NCBI RefSeq assembly: GCF_016097555.1
Contig: NC_054713.1
Span: 558,001-622,000, forward strand
Source: Gigantopelta aegis
Lineage: Eukaryota > Mollusca > Gastropoda > Neomphalida > Peltospiridae
Direction of reading: 5' to 3'
DNA length: 64,000 nt
The position numbers and the translations under genes are program-made. The notes beneath the pieces were generated by a model. The model searched no databases and was not told the DNA's origin. It saw nothing but the letters and a program-made list of their open reading frames with translations. This document shows, piece by piece, positions 26,023 through 37,289 of the stretch (position 1 is its first letter; each line of letters begins with the position of its first letter).

Positions 26023-26619
26023 AATAACTGGATGTTTTATTTAAAAGTATATAAGCCAACATTACATTCACCACCATTTATATTGAGTTCAGTATATGTG
26101 TATGAAATTGTGTACAAGTTGCAAGCCTTTAAAGTTAAATCTGTCATAGTAGACATTAATCACCATGACAACTGATCATGTTAGCCAATCAGTTTAGTTC
26201 TCTGCCAGTTGTCACAATCACTCCAAGGCAGTCCATCACAAATATAAAAAGATACGGTTTTTTAAAAAATGTCTGTTGTTTTTTTCATGTCTATTTTAAG
26301 GTAACGGTGTATTGTTACCTCAGTGGTATTTTTGTACCTCCCTCCACTATGAGTTGGTCACCATGACAACGTGAATGTTAATTATCTGCTGTTGTTTATT
26401 TTAATGTTATTTCTCACTATCTACTTTTTGTAATAAATTGTTTGCAGTTGCTACTTTGTGACATTATTATTGTTTGTAGATGTACGTACGTGTATATATT
26501 TATATGTTCAGTTGACTACACACATGTAGGATTTTGTATTTTAAAATGTTCAGCTTGACTGGTTCAGCTCCCTTGGTGTAGACATGTACTGTCTGTCTGT
26601 CCATCCGTCCACTTGTCCC
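26023..26619. other. unique sequence
   Basis: No gene recognised. Confidence 0.5.
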
Positions 26620-27235
26620 ATATATAATGTTACGGATGTTGTTTTTTTCACAATGCCTCGAGATATTGAGCTGAAAGTTTGAATATAGCTTAGTTATGTA
26701 CAGTTACAAATCAAGTTTAACTTTTGTGACAATTTACCCATTTTTAACAGAGTTAAGGCCGTTGAATTAAGAGATTTGGTATGTAGCTTTATCATGTTCT
26801 GTTACAGATCATTTAACCATATGGCAATTTTTCAATTTGTAATGGTTAAGGCCGTTGAATTAAGAGATTTGGTATATAGCTCTTTCATGTTCTGTTACAG
26901 ATCGTTTAACCATGTGGAAATTTGTCAATTTGTAACAGTTATAACCCTTGAATTAAGAGATTTTGTATATAGCTCTTTCATGTTCTGTTGCAGATCGTTC
27001 AACCATGTGAAAATTTGTCAATTTGTAACAGTTATGACCCTTGAATTAAGAGATACAGAAATTTGTTTTTCACTTCTTTTTTGGCAATGCCCCAAGATAT
27101 TGAACTGACATTTTGTGTATAGCTTTACCAGTATTATGTTCTGTTACAAATCATGTTGGACTTTAACAGCAATTTACCCATTCTTGATAGTTATGCCCCT
27201 TGAACTTGGGAAATACAAAATTTGTTGGTCCCGAT
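26620..27235 (+). repeat. dispersed ~160-bp repeat with internal 92-bp triplication
   Basis: Same family as 17040-17560 (gagatattgagctgaaa, gttacaaatca, gatacagaaatttgttttt). Inside, a shorter unit of about 92 bp around 'catgttctgttacagatc' and 'cttgaattaagagat' is tandemly repeated about three times (26780-27055). Confidence 0.75.
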
Positions 27236-28461
27236 AAGGTATGTCTTTTGCTTTAGCAGTACTCTCAGAATGCTTATTCAGTGTTGCATCTTTGGATGTT
27301 CATCTCCATATTGCATATTAATAAAAAAGAAAAAAGCAATTAAAACCTAAATTTGATTTTAAAGCATTGTGATGACAACTACAGGTACAACAACAAACCA
27401 AGTTACACTGATGTAGGAATGTAAGAAATAAATTTGTAGTCCGTCCCATACCGTAAAATTGTTTTTTGTAAATAATTTTGGTTTGATTTGACTAAGAAAA
27501 GTGTTTTGGTATTAACAAAAAAACTTATTTTTGTGTGCTATTTAAAAAATATTCGGTTCAGAAATAATATGGCCGCCTTTATGGTTTTATGGACTGGTGT
27601 AGTCTTGATACAAGATAACTTTTACTTTTATTCTTACGTCAAACCAAATCAAAATTATTTACAAAAAAACAAAAAGAAAACGCCATTAGCACCACTGACT
27701 AACTTTATTGTTTGCAATAAAAAAAATGATGCACAGAAAATGTTTTTGTACAAACCTAAGCCTTTCAAGTTTTTGTTCAGTAAAAATATGCTCACAACAG
27801 TAAGTTGAAAATAAAATCTACCAGGATTATGCTTACAAAATAACAATTATAATAATTCTAATACATGTACAGTTCTCTCATATTTCATATTGGGCTAATT
27901 CACTACTTTTTAACAGTGTCCATTTCAAAAACCTACATCAACAAACGTGTCCTAAAATATAGGCTACAGATTTTCAAAGCAATCTTAGGGCTACAATGTT
28001 GTTAAACCACCGTAAGCTATGATGTCACAATGACGCATGCTATAGTCTACTGCATTTTTTAACAATATCATAGCATTAAGACAAGCTTTCGAATTTCATG
28101 GTAACTACCGTTTCCAGTAGTGTGTCAGTAGTAGTGTGTCAGTAGTGTGTCTGTTGTGTGTGTGTAAAATCACCGAACCAAAATTTCATTTCCCATGATT
28201 ATTATGTTGAGTAGGACTTCAACGAAAATAACAATCAGTTTCTCAGGTTCCCATGATCACAAGGCACAGAACCGAAAAAGTGTTTCCATGAAATTTGAAA
28301 GCCTATGGCCTGTAAGATGGCTTCGAAACCTGGCCCTAATTAAAGTTTTGTTTTAAAGACAGGACAAGTACATTCAGGTACCAGTCATGGGGAAAGGAGA
28401 GGAATATTAGTTCACCAACACATCAGCGTGTATACACGTGTATAGTAATTCCCCAACTGGA
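27236..28461. other. AT-rich unique sequence
   Basis: Contains a short gtgtgtcagtag repeat near 28118-28160. No gene. The last part (28380-28460) is close to SINE-derived repeat sequence. Confidence 0.45.
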
Positions 28462-28811
28462 TCAAGAGGTTTGTATAAAGATCCCTTGCTGCTAATGAAA
28501 TGGTTTAATGGCTTTCCCGTATCAGCATTACCAAGTGTTTTACATCTATCAAGAGGTTTGTATAAAGATCCCTTGCTGCTAATGAAATGGTTTAATGGCT
28601 TTCCCGTATCAGCATTACCAAGTGTTTTACATCTATCAAGAGGTCTGTATAAAGATCCCTTGCTGCTAATGAAATGGTTTAATGGCTTTCCCGTATCAGC
28701 ATTACCAAGTGTTTTACATCTATCAAGAGGTCTGTATAAAGATCCCTTGCTGCTAATGAAACGGTTTAATGGCTTTCCCGTATCAGCATTACCAAGTGTT
28801 TTACATCTACA
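28462..28811. repeat. 87-bp minisatellite derived from the SINE core
   Basis: Four units, each with 'tataaagatcccttgctg', 'ctaatgaaatggtttaatgg' and 'attaccaagtgttttacat'. These match in order the SINE blocks tataaaagatcccttgctg, ctaatgg and attaccaaatgtttgacat. A SINE fragment has therefore been tandemly amplified. As 87 is a multiple of 3, both strands show spurious open frames. Confidence 0.88.
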
Positions 28812-28879
28812 AGCAAATCCACTTGCATGTACTCTAGTGCTATCACTAAACAAATGACATTGATAAAGAGAGGATAAAC

Positions 28880-28990
28880 CTGCCACAACCTACATCTATA
28901 AACCAGCAAGGGATCTTTTACATGCACTTTCTCATAGACAGGACAGTACACACCAGACTGATTAACAGTTGTGGGGATGTGGTTGGAACA
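28880..28990 (-). mobile_element. SINE fragment
   Basis: Reads on the - strand: 'aaccagcaagggatctttt', 'catgcactttctcatagac' and 'aggacagtacacacca' are complements of the SINE body. Confidence 0.6.
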
Positions 28991-29696
28991 GGAAAAACCC
29001 CCGACTCCACAGATGCTTTAATATATATGAAAATCTGCATCACGAGAACCTAGCTGACAAACTATCGAGAAACGACACCAGGCAGGAAACTAGACTGTCC
29101 TGTGTTTTGTTTCACCATTTCAAAAAACATACAATTCACGTCCAGAAACCACATGTAATTCACAATAAAACTAGCAATTTTGAATTATCGGTTGTTGGTT
29201 TCATGCAAAAAGCTTTTTAAAATGTGTACAGTTTTAAATGCAGTATTTCAGTAACCTAATTGTATTCAATTGTATTATTGACACTGTGAAGAAAAAAGGT
29301 TTAAATAATTCTCCCTCACGAAGACAACTTCGTCAATGTGGAGACAGAACAGAAAATGGTTTTGCACTGCTGAAAGACATGAAATGAACACTCGCTTGGC
29401 ATAAAATAAAAAAACTTCTGTCAGTAAAATAATACACTTGTCACGAAACGAAACCAACATAATGTTCAGCTGCAACATAAAGTTCACCTGTAACATTAAA
29501 TTCTCGTTTGGTTTTTGTTGTTGTTTTAAAAGAAGAATTCACATGCATTGAAATTCAGGACCATTATACTTTGATACACCGTTTACGAGTGTGCAGAAAT
29601 GAGCATTTGTTATCAAGTAAACATATTTTAACCCTGGTCTGCATTTCTTTTCGGAGTTCAGTATATAGTTTTATGTTCATTCATAACAAAACTTTG
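28991..29696. other. unique sequence
   Basis: No gene or repeat recognised. Confidence 0.5.
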
Positions 29697-29945
29697 TTTA
29701 ACACCACCACTAGAGCACACTGATTTATTAATCATCGGCTATTGGATGTCAAACATTTGGGGAAACCTATTACATTTTTTTTCCATTAGTAGCAAGATAT
29801 CTTTTACATGCACCATCCCACAGACAGGATAGATAGCACATACCATGGCATTTGATGTACCAGTCGTGGTGCACTGGCTCGACTGAGAAATAGCCCAATG
29901 GGCCCACCGACGTGGACCAAGACACCATACAGTATCTCCGGTTTG
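29697..29945 (-). mobile_element. SINE copy, reverse orientation
   Basis: Runs tail first: taacaccaccactagagc, 'atcatcggctattggatgtc', 'ttttacatgcaccatccc', 'ataccatggcatttgatg', 'cagtcgtggtgcactggc' and 'aatgggcccaccgacg'. Lacks the tRNA-like head. Confidence 0.82.
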
Positions 29946-30796
29946 GTACAGACCATTACCCTCCGTCCCAAAAAGAGCAGTTTTCAAACCCAAGATGTGA
30001 TGCCTGGCAGGCAATGTTGTTGGGGGGGGGAGAGGAGAGTAGTCTAGAGCAAAGTTTTTACGGTGAGCTGGATGATGCTCGCCTAAAAGCACTAAAAACA
30101 AAAAGTGCTTGGAGAGTTAGTGCTTACACCGAAGCAGCACAGCTTACACCTTAATAAGCTACACTAATGGAAACTGTTTACTTATATAAATACATGGACT
30201 ATGTGGCTATAACCAGCGGTTCATGCATACTTTCCTGGCAAGCAACTTGGGATGCGTCAACAGCTTTTTTCGAGGACAGATATTGATGGTGAGTTAGGTT
30301 ATGATTCATTACCACAGACGTCTTGGCATTATCAGGGCCCCATGTTATGAAGCAATCTTAGAGTACGGTACGGTAGTTATGCACCCAAGACAACATTGGC
30401 CCTGTTTTGCAACACTATCTTAGTGCTGAAGTCTGTTGGAACTGGGAGTGGTAGTTTGTATTTCCCAAATTTTTCCCACTTTCTGGGTAATGTTATAATA
30501 TGACAAAAGCTATACACTATACACTGTCCTTTTCAATACCAAAACTGGTTTTCAAACAGCAGGTATATTATTAATTTTATAGACACTTTGGAGAAAGCAA
30601 CTATTCTTAAATAACAATTTGTAGACAACACCCCTTAAAAAAAAAGATTTAAAAATGTTTTTTATTTTCAACTCATCAATTCACCCATTCAAGGAGAAAA
30701 AGACCTGTACAGACAGTAACATAACCTACTATATCTCAAATTTTGAAATACGGCCATATGAAAACAACCTCCAAGTAGAGGAGTAAAGAAAACATC
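29946..30796. other. unique sequence with a CAGGGCCCC-ended repeat fragment
   Basis: At 30349-30440, cagggccccatgttatgaag followed by caatctta resembles the reverse complement of the right end of 57018-57140. Probably an old DNA-transposon remnant. No gene. Confidence 0.4.
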
Positions 30797-31045
30797 CAAA
30801 CTAAAATGTTTTTAAGAATACACGGATGGGTGGGTAAATGAATGCTTATCGACAACCCCAAACTAAAATGTTTTTAAGAATACACGGATGGGTGGGTAAA
30901 TGAATGCTTATTGACAACCCCAAACTAAAATGTTTTTAAGAATACACGGATGGGTGGGTAAATGAATGCTTATCGACAACCCCAAACCAAAATGTTTTTA
31001 AGAATACACAAATGGTGGGTGAATGAATGCTTATCAAGAACCCCT
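30797..31045. repeat. 62-bp minisatellite, 4 units
   Basis: Units contain aaactaaaatgtttttaag, aatacacggatgggtgggt and 'aaatgaatgcttatcgac'. The last unit is diverged. Confidence 0.93.
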
Positions 31046-31734
31046 GTTTTTGTAACATACATAGGGATGGACGGATGATGGATTTACTTCCCTTAGTTTC
31101 AAAAACAAAAAGAGAAAAAAAGCTAGGGAATGAAGTGTACAGCACTGTAATACAATGTTTAATATACAGGATTGGTAACATGATAGTTGCTTTAAAAGCC
31201 ATAGTGTCCAGTTAGTGATGAATCTTAGTGATGTATGTAATATGACAAATAATGCTACAAAACAAAAACAAAAATCCTCTGACAATTAATGGATGTGGCT
31301 TGCACAGGATCAATTGCCTTCGATATACTTAGGTTTTCTCCCATTCCACCCAGTGCTCTACAACTGGTATGATATTCTGTAAATCGGGAAATGTTAGCGA
31401 GCATAAAATGACAGCGAATTAAGTGAGGCCATACATAACACTAATATTTCATGACATTTTAATACAAACATTTGATCTAAAACCCAGACACCCCAAAGTT
31501 ATTTTTCTTGTTATTTAACTTTATGTGCACCTTAATAGAGACAATTGATCTAAAACCCACCACCCCAGTTATTTCTTGTTCTTTACATGCACCTTAATTC
31601 AGACATTTGATCTAAAGCCCACCACTACCCCAAAGTTAGTTCTATTGTTTTTCTCTTCATGTGCACCATAATACAGATATTTGATCCTAAACCCAGTCAC
31701 TCCAAAGTTAGTTCTATTGTTAACTCTTTACATG
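31046..31734. other. unique sequence with weak repeats
   Basis: Four diverged pieces around 'atttgatctaaaaccca' and 'ccccaaagttatt' (31465-31710) form an irregular array of roughly 75 bp. No gene. Confidence 0.5.
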
Positions 31735-31900
31735 AACCTTCCCACAGACAGGACAGTACACACCACAGGCTCTTACATACCAGTAATGGAGCACAGGTTG
31801 TAATGGGGGTAAACTGCAATGAATCTTATCAACGAGGAGGGGGTGAGAGAGAGGAATCAATCCTACTAGCCACACCACAGCTGGTACTTTACCAATGAGC
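31735..31900 (-). mobile_element. diverged SINE fragment
   Basis: catgaaccttcccacagac, aggacagtacacaccaca and 'cataccagtaatggagcac' follow the reverse SINE body. Confidence 0.5.
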
Positions 31901-31933
31901 TACATCCCCCACATCCAGACAGGTCTTGGGGAG

Positions 31934-32022
31934 ACTGCACATAACAATGCATGTTGTAGGAAGTGCACATAACAATGCATGTTGTAGGAAGTGCACATAA
32001 CAATGCATGTTGTAGGAAGTGG
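31934..32022. repeat. 28-bp minisatellite, about 3 units
   Basis: Unit gcacataacaatgcatgttg plus taggaagt. Confidence 0.93.
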
Positions 32023-32663
32023 ACAGATTGTCGATGAACATACACTGATGTCAAAGAGAAACTTTACATACAAAAGTTAGAAAATGTTAACAATTTAGAA
32101 ACCACCTTACAAACACTTTGCATGTATAATGAAGTGCATTGTGACGTTTAGATGCCGTGTAAAATTTCTTCTGAATGTCAGTATAGATGTAGAGTTTCAA
32201 AAGAGAAGAAAGAAGAAACAAACCCTGACAAAAAGACCCCCTACTGCAGCCAATTCTGAATTACAGCTGGAGACAGACAGACAGTTGACCACTACCTGTA
32301 GTAAGACTACCAGGATTTACACACAGATTGTAAAATATCAAACACATTTTGTGACATGAGAAATGGATTTTTAAAAATACAATTATGATAACACCACGAC
32401 TCATGACTGGATATAAAAACACACAATACATACAGTGTACATTATATGTAGGACATAAAAATAGCACTTTGGGAAAGCTGCAAGATAATGACAACCTATT
32501 TGTACAGACACAGGTACAGACACGGGTACACACGGACATGAACGACAGCCCATGTATACATCAGTAACAGTCACTGCATTCACAAACGCAGAGCCTTTTC
32601 ACTACAAGCCTACGTACAGGTAGACACATTTTCGGCAAATATAAAACCAAAAGAAAATTGCTA

Positions 32664-32666
<3 letters not shown>
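32023..32666. other. unique sequence
   Basis: No gene recognised. A short 'cagacacaggtacagacac' duplication lies near 32508. Confidence 0.45.

Positions 32667-32741
<75 letters not shown>
32667..32741. repeat. (TA)n microsatellite
   Basis: About 37 TA dinucleotides without interruption. Confidence 0.99.
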
Positions 32742-32743
<2 letters not shown>

Positions 32744-33164
32744 ATAACAGCAGGACTGAATATAAAAAAATAATTGATATTTGAGTCAATTTTGATTCTT
32801 TTACAATTTTTTTTAATTGTAAATATTTGTTAAAAACATTCCCATTTTTCATAAAATGTATCTATTTAAAAAATTGCATTAAAAGCCAAATGTCCCCCTC
32901 CACATCAACACTATCCCCCCAGTCTCTCCACATACTTTTTTATGTTTAAGAATGAACATCAAGAAGACAATGCTTGAAACGTTACATAAAGTTATGTATA
33001 ACAAGATCAACAGAACCTTGCCGGTTGTCATTCAACTTGGAGGGTGCAATGAACCAAGATCCCACAGCAAGGTTTACTATTGCTAGGATTAGACTATCAA
33101 CCCTCATGAGAGTTTGCTAACTTGACAGTTGCATTGTAATTCCCCCACTCCCAACTTATGATGG

Positions 33165-33535
33165 GTGCATCTGACGAGAATCGAGTTGTAAGAGCAACTC
33201 ACACTAGCAACTCAACAGTCGTACAAGTCGTATACGACGAGAATCGAGTTGTAAGAGCAACTCACACTAGCAACTCAACAGTCGTATACGACGAGAATCG
33301 AGTTGTAAGAGCACTCACACTAGCAACTCAACAGTCGTACAAGTCGTATACGACGAGAATCGAGTTGTAAGAGCAACTCACACTAGCAACTCAACAGTCG
33401 TACAAGTCGTATACGACGAGAATCGAGTTGTAAGAGCACTCACACTAGCAACTCAACAGTCGTACAAGTCGTATACGACGAGAATCGAGTTGTAAGAGCA
33501 CTCAGACTAGCAACTCAACAGTCGTAGAAGTTGAA
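33165..33535. repeat. 63-bp palindrome-bearing minisatellite, 6 units
   Basis: Units hold the self-complementary cgtatacg, the inverted pair gagttg/caactc around gtaagag, and acactagcaactcaacagtc. Units vary by loss of gtacaagtc. The flanks keep caactt/gttggt pieces. Confidence 0.92.
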
Positions 33536-33799
33536 TTGGCCAACTTTGTCATGACAGTTGGTAGACTGACACTAGCCTGGGACATGACTAATAAAAGATG
33601 AATTTTAAACAAATGCATTTAAGTTCTATTACTGGGTAAATATGATACTACATACTTTTCTATCAACAGCATTTAAAAAAACTGAGATGTCCAACATGTA
33701 CAGTATATACTAGCATACTATCAACAGCATTTTTAATGATTTAAAGGATCACAGATAGATCTGAAATTCATGCATTTTAAACAAGACGAAAAATTGCCC

Positions 33800-34277
33800 T
33801 TAAAGGTGCCATGTCAAAGTTAAAACTATAATATTTTTTTAATTTTCACATTTATTTGTAACACATGACTACAAATGAACTGATCTCCCGCTTAATCATT
33901 CCATACTGAACTCCAGAATAATAATTTTTAAGTCTTGTATTGGACAAGATTGGTTTTCCAAATAATCTGTGACTAAATATAGCATGGTCACCATCTTCGT
34001 TTCTTTGTCAGTTGTATGCAAACAAGTATGGAAAAAACTTAATGTGTCGAATGTATACACACAAAATAGTGACGTCACTAGTTAATGTGTGTGACACACA
34101 CTCAAGATTCCCAACTAAAATTAAAAAAATTGTACTAAACCTAGCAAGTGGTATTAATTGGTTGTAATTTTTTACAGACATGTAGCTGAAGATTTAAACT
34201 TTATGTTTGAAAGCAAAAATTTAAAAATATTTTTGGCAGGAACCGCCATTATTGCAACTTTGGCACAGGACCTTTAA
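33800..34277 (-). mobile_element. TTAA-flanked MITE, copy B (470 bp)
   Basis: TTAA at 33800-33803 and 34274-34277 enclose terminal repeats aggtgccatgtcaaagtt and aactttggcacaggacct. Inverted relative to copy A at 19237. The two copies have diverged clearly, so the insertions are not recent. No coding sequence. Confidence 0.72.
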
Positions 34278-35161
34278 ACTCTGGATTTAGGCAGACTCCG
34301 AGACCTAGTCCACACTATGGCCAGGGACGCTAGGCTCAGGCTAGACTTAAAATGTACAGGAACTACGGTAAATTTTAATTCAAATTTGAAGTTCAGACAC
34401 CAAGGCCCATATGTACGAAGACTGTTCTTTTTGAACACAGGTGTTTAAGCATCGTTATAATATACAATTACATTGTTCATACATACAGGTAAGACAACAA
34501 CTGGCTTTGAAATTCAGCTCAATATGTTTTACAAGCTTGGGGCTTGGACTTCGATATACATTTACACATAATTACACCAACACACACACAAATAAAAACA
34601 AAACAAGAAAAACACCAGTGAAAATAATCCACTGAAATTTTGACGACCATTTTTAAAGCCTCTTACAATCATGCCCACTTTGTAGGTCAACCAACACGTT
34701 ATCATCCCTTTAGCAGTGAAGAAACTCGCAGCAATATTTGCATTACTACTGAAAATACACAGTATACAGGTACAAATGAGTTCACTCGTCTAAGCAAGAA
34801 GTTTGGTATTTCACGATTTCGTTTTGTTACAGGATATGAGAATTATCAGAATATTCATCGACAGAAGCAACAAACGTTCCAAGCCGAATCTACTCAGAGG
34901 TCGTCACCTAGACGACTACTTTACGTGGTAGCACACTACTGTGTAACAATATTTTAACAACAAACCTCGAGGAAGTCGTGCAAGATAATACGCCAGGTAA
35001 AACTCGATTCCTTCAATGCGTGTTCATTTGGTTCATTAACATTCGCTGGTCAACACGGTGTGTACACATATATGATGAATGTCTCGGTCGACATCAACAT
35101 CTTGGTTTCCTCAGTTACAAACCGACATTGATTACAAGGCTTACAGACATGTCCATCTTAG
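34278..35161. other. unique sequence
   Basis: Could be distal 3' UTR of the - strand zinc-finger gene or intergenic. No supported gene. Confidence 0.35.
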
Positions 35162-35356
35162 TTAAGCAGTGTTCTCATTATGCAATTAGTCCCACCGACT
35201 TGTCGCATACGATCGAATCACACAGTGAGAACACCTGAATCGGAACGACATTAGTCTTATAGGACAAGTTGATTAGAACATGTCCTTTTTTTTTTCAACG
35301 ATAAATCACATTCAACAGGTCGATGTGACAAATTGTTTAATGAGAATGCGGCTTTA
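35162..35356 (+). mobile_element. MITE with TTAA start, copy B
   Basis: Begins ttaagcagtgttctcatta and closes aatgagaatgcggcttta, an imperfect inverted repeat. Shares gtgagaacacct and 'gattagaacatgtcct' with copy A at 20402. Confidence 0.62.
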
Positions 35357-35689
35357 CCAATACATGTAGTTGTAAAAGTCAGTTTTACATGTTGATACCA
35401 TGGGTTGTAACAGACAATAACACTAGGCTAATACAAGAGATGTAAAAGTCAGTGTTAATTATGAAGGACTGAACCTGACGTGGTTCAAGTAAACAAAGGC
35501 CGTAAATATTACAGACTCGATTGCCAATGGTTGTAAACGTCAGCCTCAATTACCAAGTGGTTAAACAGTCACACTCATAGTCTTAGTTACAGAGGGTTGT
35601 AACTGTGACACTCTCAGGATGTGAGGATTGTAAATGTCACAATTTCAGTAATTAATGATTGTATCGATCAGTCTGAATTAGCTACGTTT

Positions 35690-36206
35690 TGTATGTCACT
35701 ATTTAGTACGTCAGTTACTAATGGTCGTAACTGTCTCAGTCACTAATGGTTGTAACTGTCAGTCAAGTTATTAATGTTTGTAACTGTTTTAGTTACTAAT
35801 GGTTGTAACTGTCAGTCAAGTTACTAATGGTTGTAACTGTCAGTCAAGTTACTAATGGTTGTAACCGTCTTAGTTACTAATGGTTGTAACTGCAGGTCAA
35901 GTTATCAATGGTTGTAATTGTTACCAATGAACATAAAGGTTCATAAATGTTCAGTTACAAATAGTTATAACCGTTACAGTTTCAGTTACAAATAGTTATA
36001 ACCATTACAGTTTCAGTTACAAATAGTTATAACCGTTACAGTTTCAGTTACAAATAGTTATAACCGTTAAAATTTCAGTTACAAATAGTTATAACGTTTA
36101 CAGTTTCAGTTATAAATAGATATAACCATTATAGTTTCAGTTACCAAGGGTTGTTGTAACCATTATAGTTTCAGTTACAGAGAAAGTTGTTGTAACTGCA
36201 ACAGTC
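35690..36206. repeat. 27-36-bp minisatellite in the 3' UTR, reaching the stop codon
   Basis: Two sub-arrays: tactaatggttgtaactgtc (35690-35920) and 'cagttacaaatagttataac' (35945-36140). Longer units follow up to the end of the zinc-finger gene. The last unit, tctcagttaccgagtgttgt at 36205-36224, carries the gene's stop codon and last residues. Diverged 'ggttgtaa' pieces extend left to about 35400. Confidence 0.88.
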
Positions 36207-37232
36207 TCAGTTACCGAGTGTTGTAAATGTTCTCGACTCCCCCATCCTTGATGGTGATGTCGACAGATGCATATGAGTCGCCAGCGGCAAACGTGGCAGG
36301 TGTGCTCCATAGAAATCGTGTCCGTCTAGGGGCCGGTGTGCGGGCGAGGCCCCCTGCAAGTGTTCCATGCCGACGGCTGCGCGACTCAGCGGAATGGGGA
36401 ACGCGTTCCTCCGCAGCGTCGCGTCCATCGACATGAGATACGACTCGGGGATACCCCGCTGGTCGAGGTACGCAAAGCGACTGTTCTGCGATGTGGCAAT
36501 ACTGTCTGCCCCGGGAACGATGGACGACGATGAAGATGCTGCTGATGATGTGATGATACCCCCCACTATCGACTGCGGGTGTGACCTCTGACTCAGGCTG
36601 TTTTTATCAGACGAGGGCGACAGCTGCATGTTCTGCTGGTGATGGTGATGGAGCTGTGACAAGTGGTTCTCGTGTGAAGGTGGCGAAACCGGCGATGACA
36701 ACAAACCGGGCCGCGTGCTGTTATTGTTGTTATTGTTACTACCGCCTCCGCCGCCGACACTACTACCGTGGGAACTGTCCGCGCTCAGCATCAACTGTTT
36801 GTCGACCAGGCTCCGAGCGCCGCCACCACCGCTATCGTTCATCACTGCTGTCTGAGATTCGCACGTCACTTTGTGATGATTTCCGTTGTGAATGATCTCC
36901 GTCTGTGGCAGTTTGCGGTGGTCGACGGTCACATTTATAACATCCCCATTCTCGTCCAGCTCGATGCACTCCTCCCGGATTATCTTCTGACAGACGGTGA
37001 TACTGGGGACGCGCACGACTCCCCGGTCGAGGTTCTGCGACACCCTGCTGGATTGGAAGTCGGCCAGGCCGCTGGCCTTCTGCAGACCCAGCACCTGGGG
37101 AAGTAGCAGGCCATCGGCCCCCAGCTCCGACTGCAGTGTGGATGTCCCGAAGAACTTCTGTTTGTCGCTGCTCGGTCTCACGCCAGAGTTCATCTCCGCC
37201 AGCACGTCGATAGGCTTTATGTGGATATGCAT
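36207..37232 (-). CDS. C2H2 zinc-finger gene, last coding exon (C-terminal tail)
   Basis: Starts after the acceptor ttatttcag at 37233-37241 and reads 341 residues from MHIHIKPIDVLAEMNSGVRP to FTTLGN and a TGA at 36207-36209. The first His, after the ATG-coded Met, supplies the last zinc ligand of the finger begun in the previous exon. The rest has no finger. It has a conserved-looking acidic stretch (IIREECIELDENGDVINVTV), Gly and Asn runs, a HHHH run, many Ser/Pro, and a short ordered-looking end (PLDGHDFYGAHLPR). This looks like a disordered transcription-factor tail. It is GC-rich, unlike the surrounding DNA. The final seven codons lie inside a minisatellite unit that continues into the 3' UTR. 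Whether the exon's Met is ever used as a start is unknown. Confidence 0.9.
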   Translation of the reverse strand: MHIHIKPIDVLAEMNSGVRPSSDKQKFFGTSTLQSELGADGLLLPQVLGLQKASGLADFQSSRVSQNLDRGVVRVPSITVCQKIIREECIELDENGDVINVTVDHRKLPQTEIIHNGNHHKVTCESQTAVMNDSGGGGARSLVDKQLMLSADSSHGSSVGGGGGSNNNNNNSTRPGLLSSPVSPPSHENHLSQLHHHHQQNMQLSPSSDKNSLSQRSHPQSIVGGIITSSAASSSSSIVPGADSIATSQNSRFAYLDQRGIPESYLMSMDATLRRNAFPIPLSRAAVGMEHLQGASPAHRPLDGHDFYGAHLPRLPLATHMHLSTSPSRMGESRTFTTLGN

Positions 37233-37289
37233 CTGAAATAACAAATACCAATAACTAGCATTCTGAGAGTACTGCTATAACATCTGTCA

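Noticed and set aside
27488-27808. 106-codon + strand frame
   Set aside because: AT-rich, Lys/Phe-dominated translation without supporting signals.
34640-34957. 105-codon + strand frame
   Set aside because: No family, splice sites or compositional signal. Lies in a region that may be the zinc-finger gene's 3' flank.
36227-37236. Open frames on the + strand opposite the last zinc-finger exon
   Set aside because: Shadows of the GC-rich - strand coding exon. No splice or start support.
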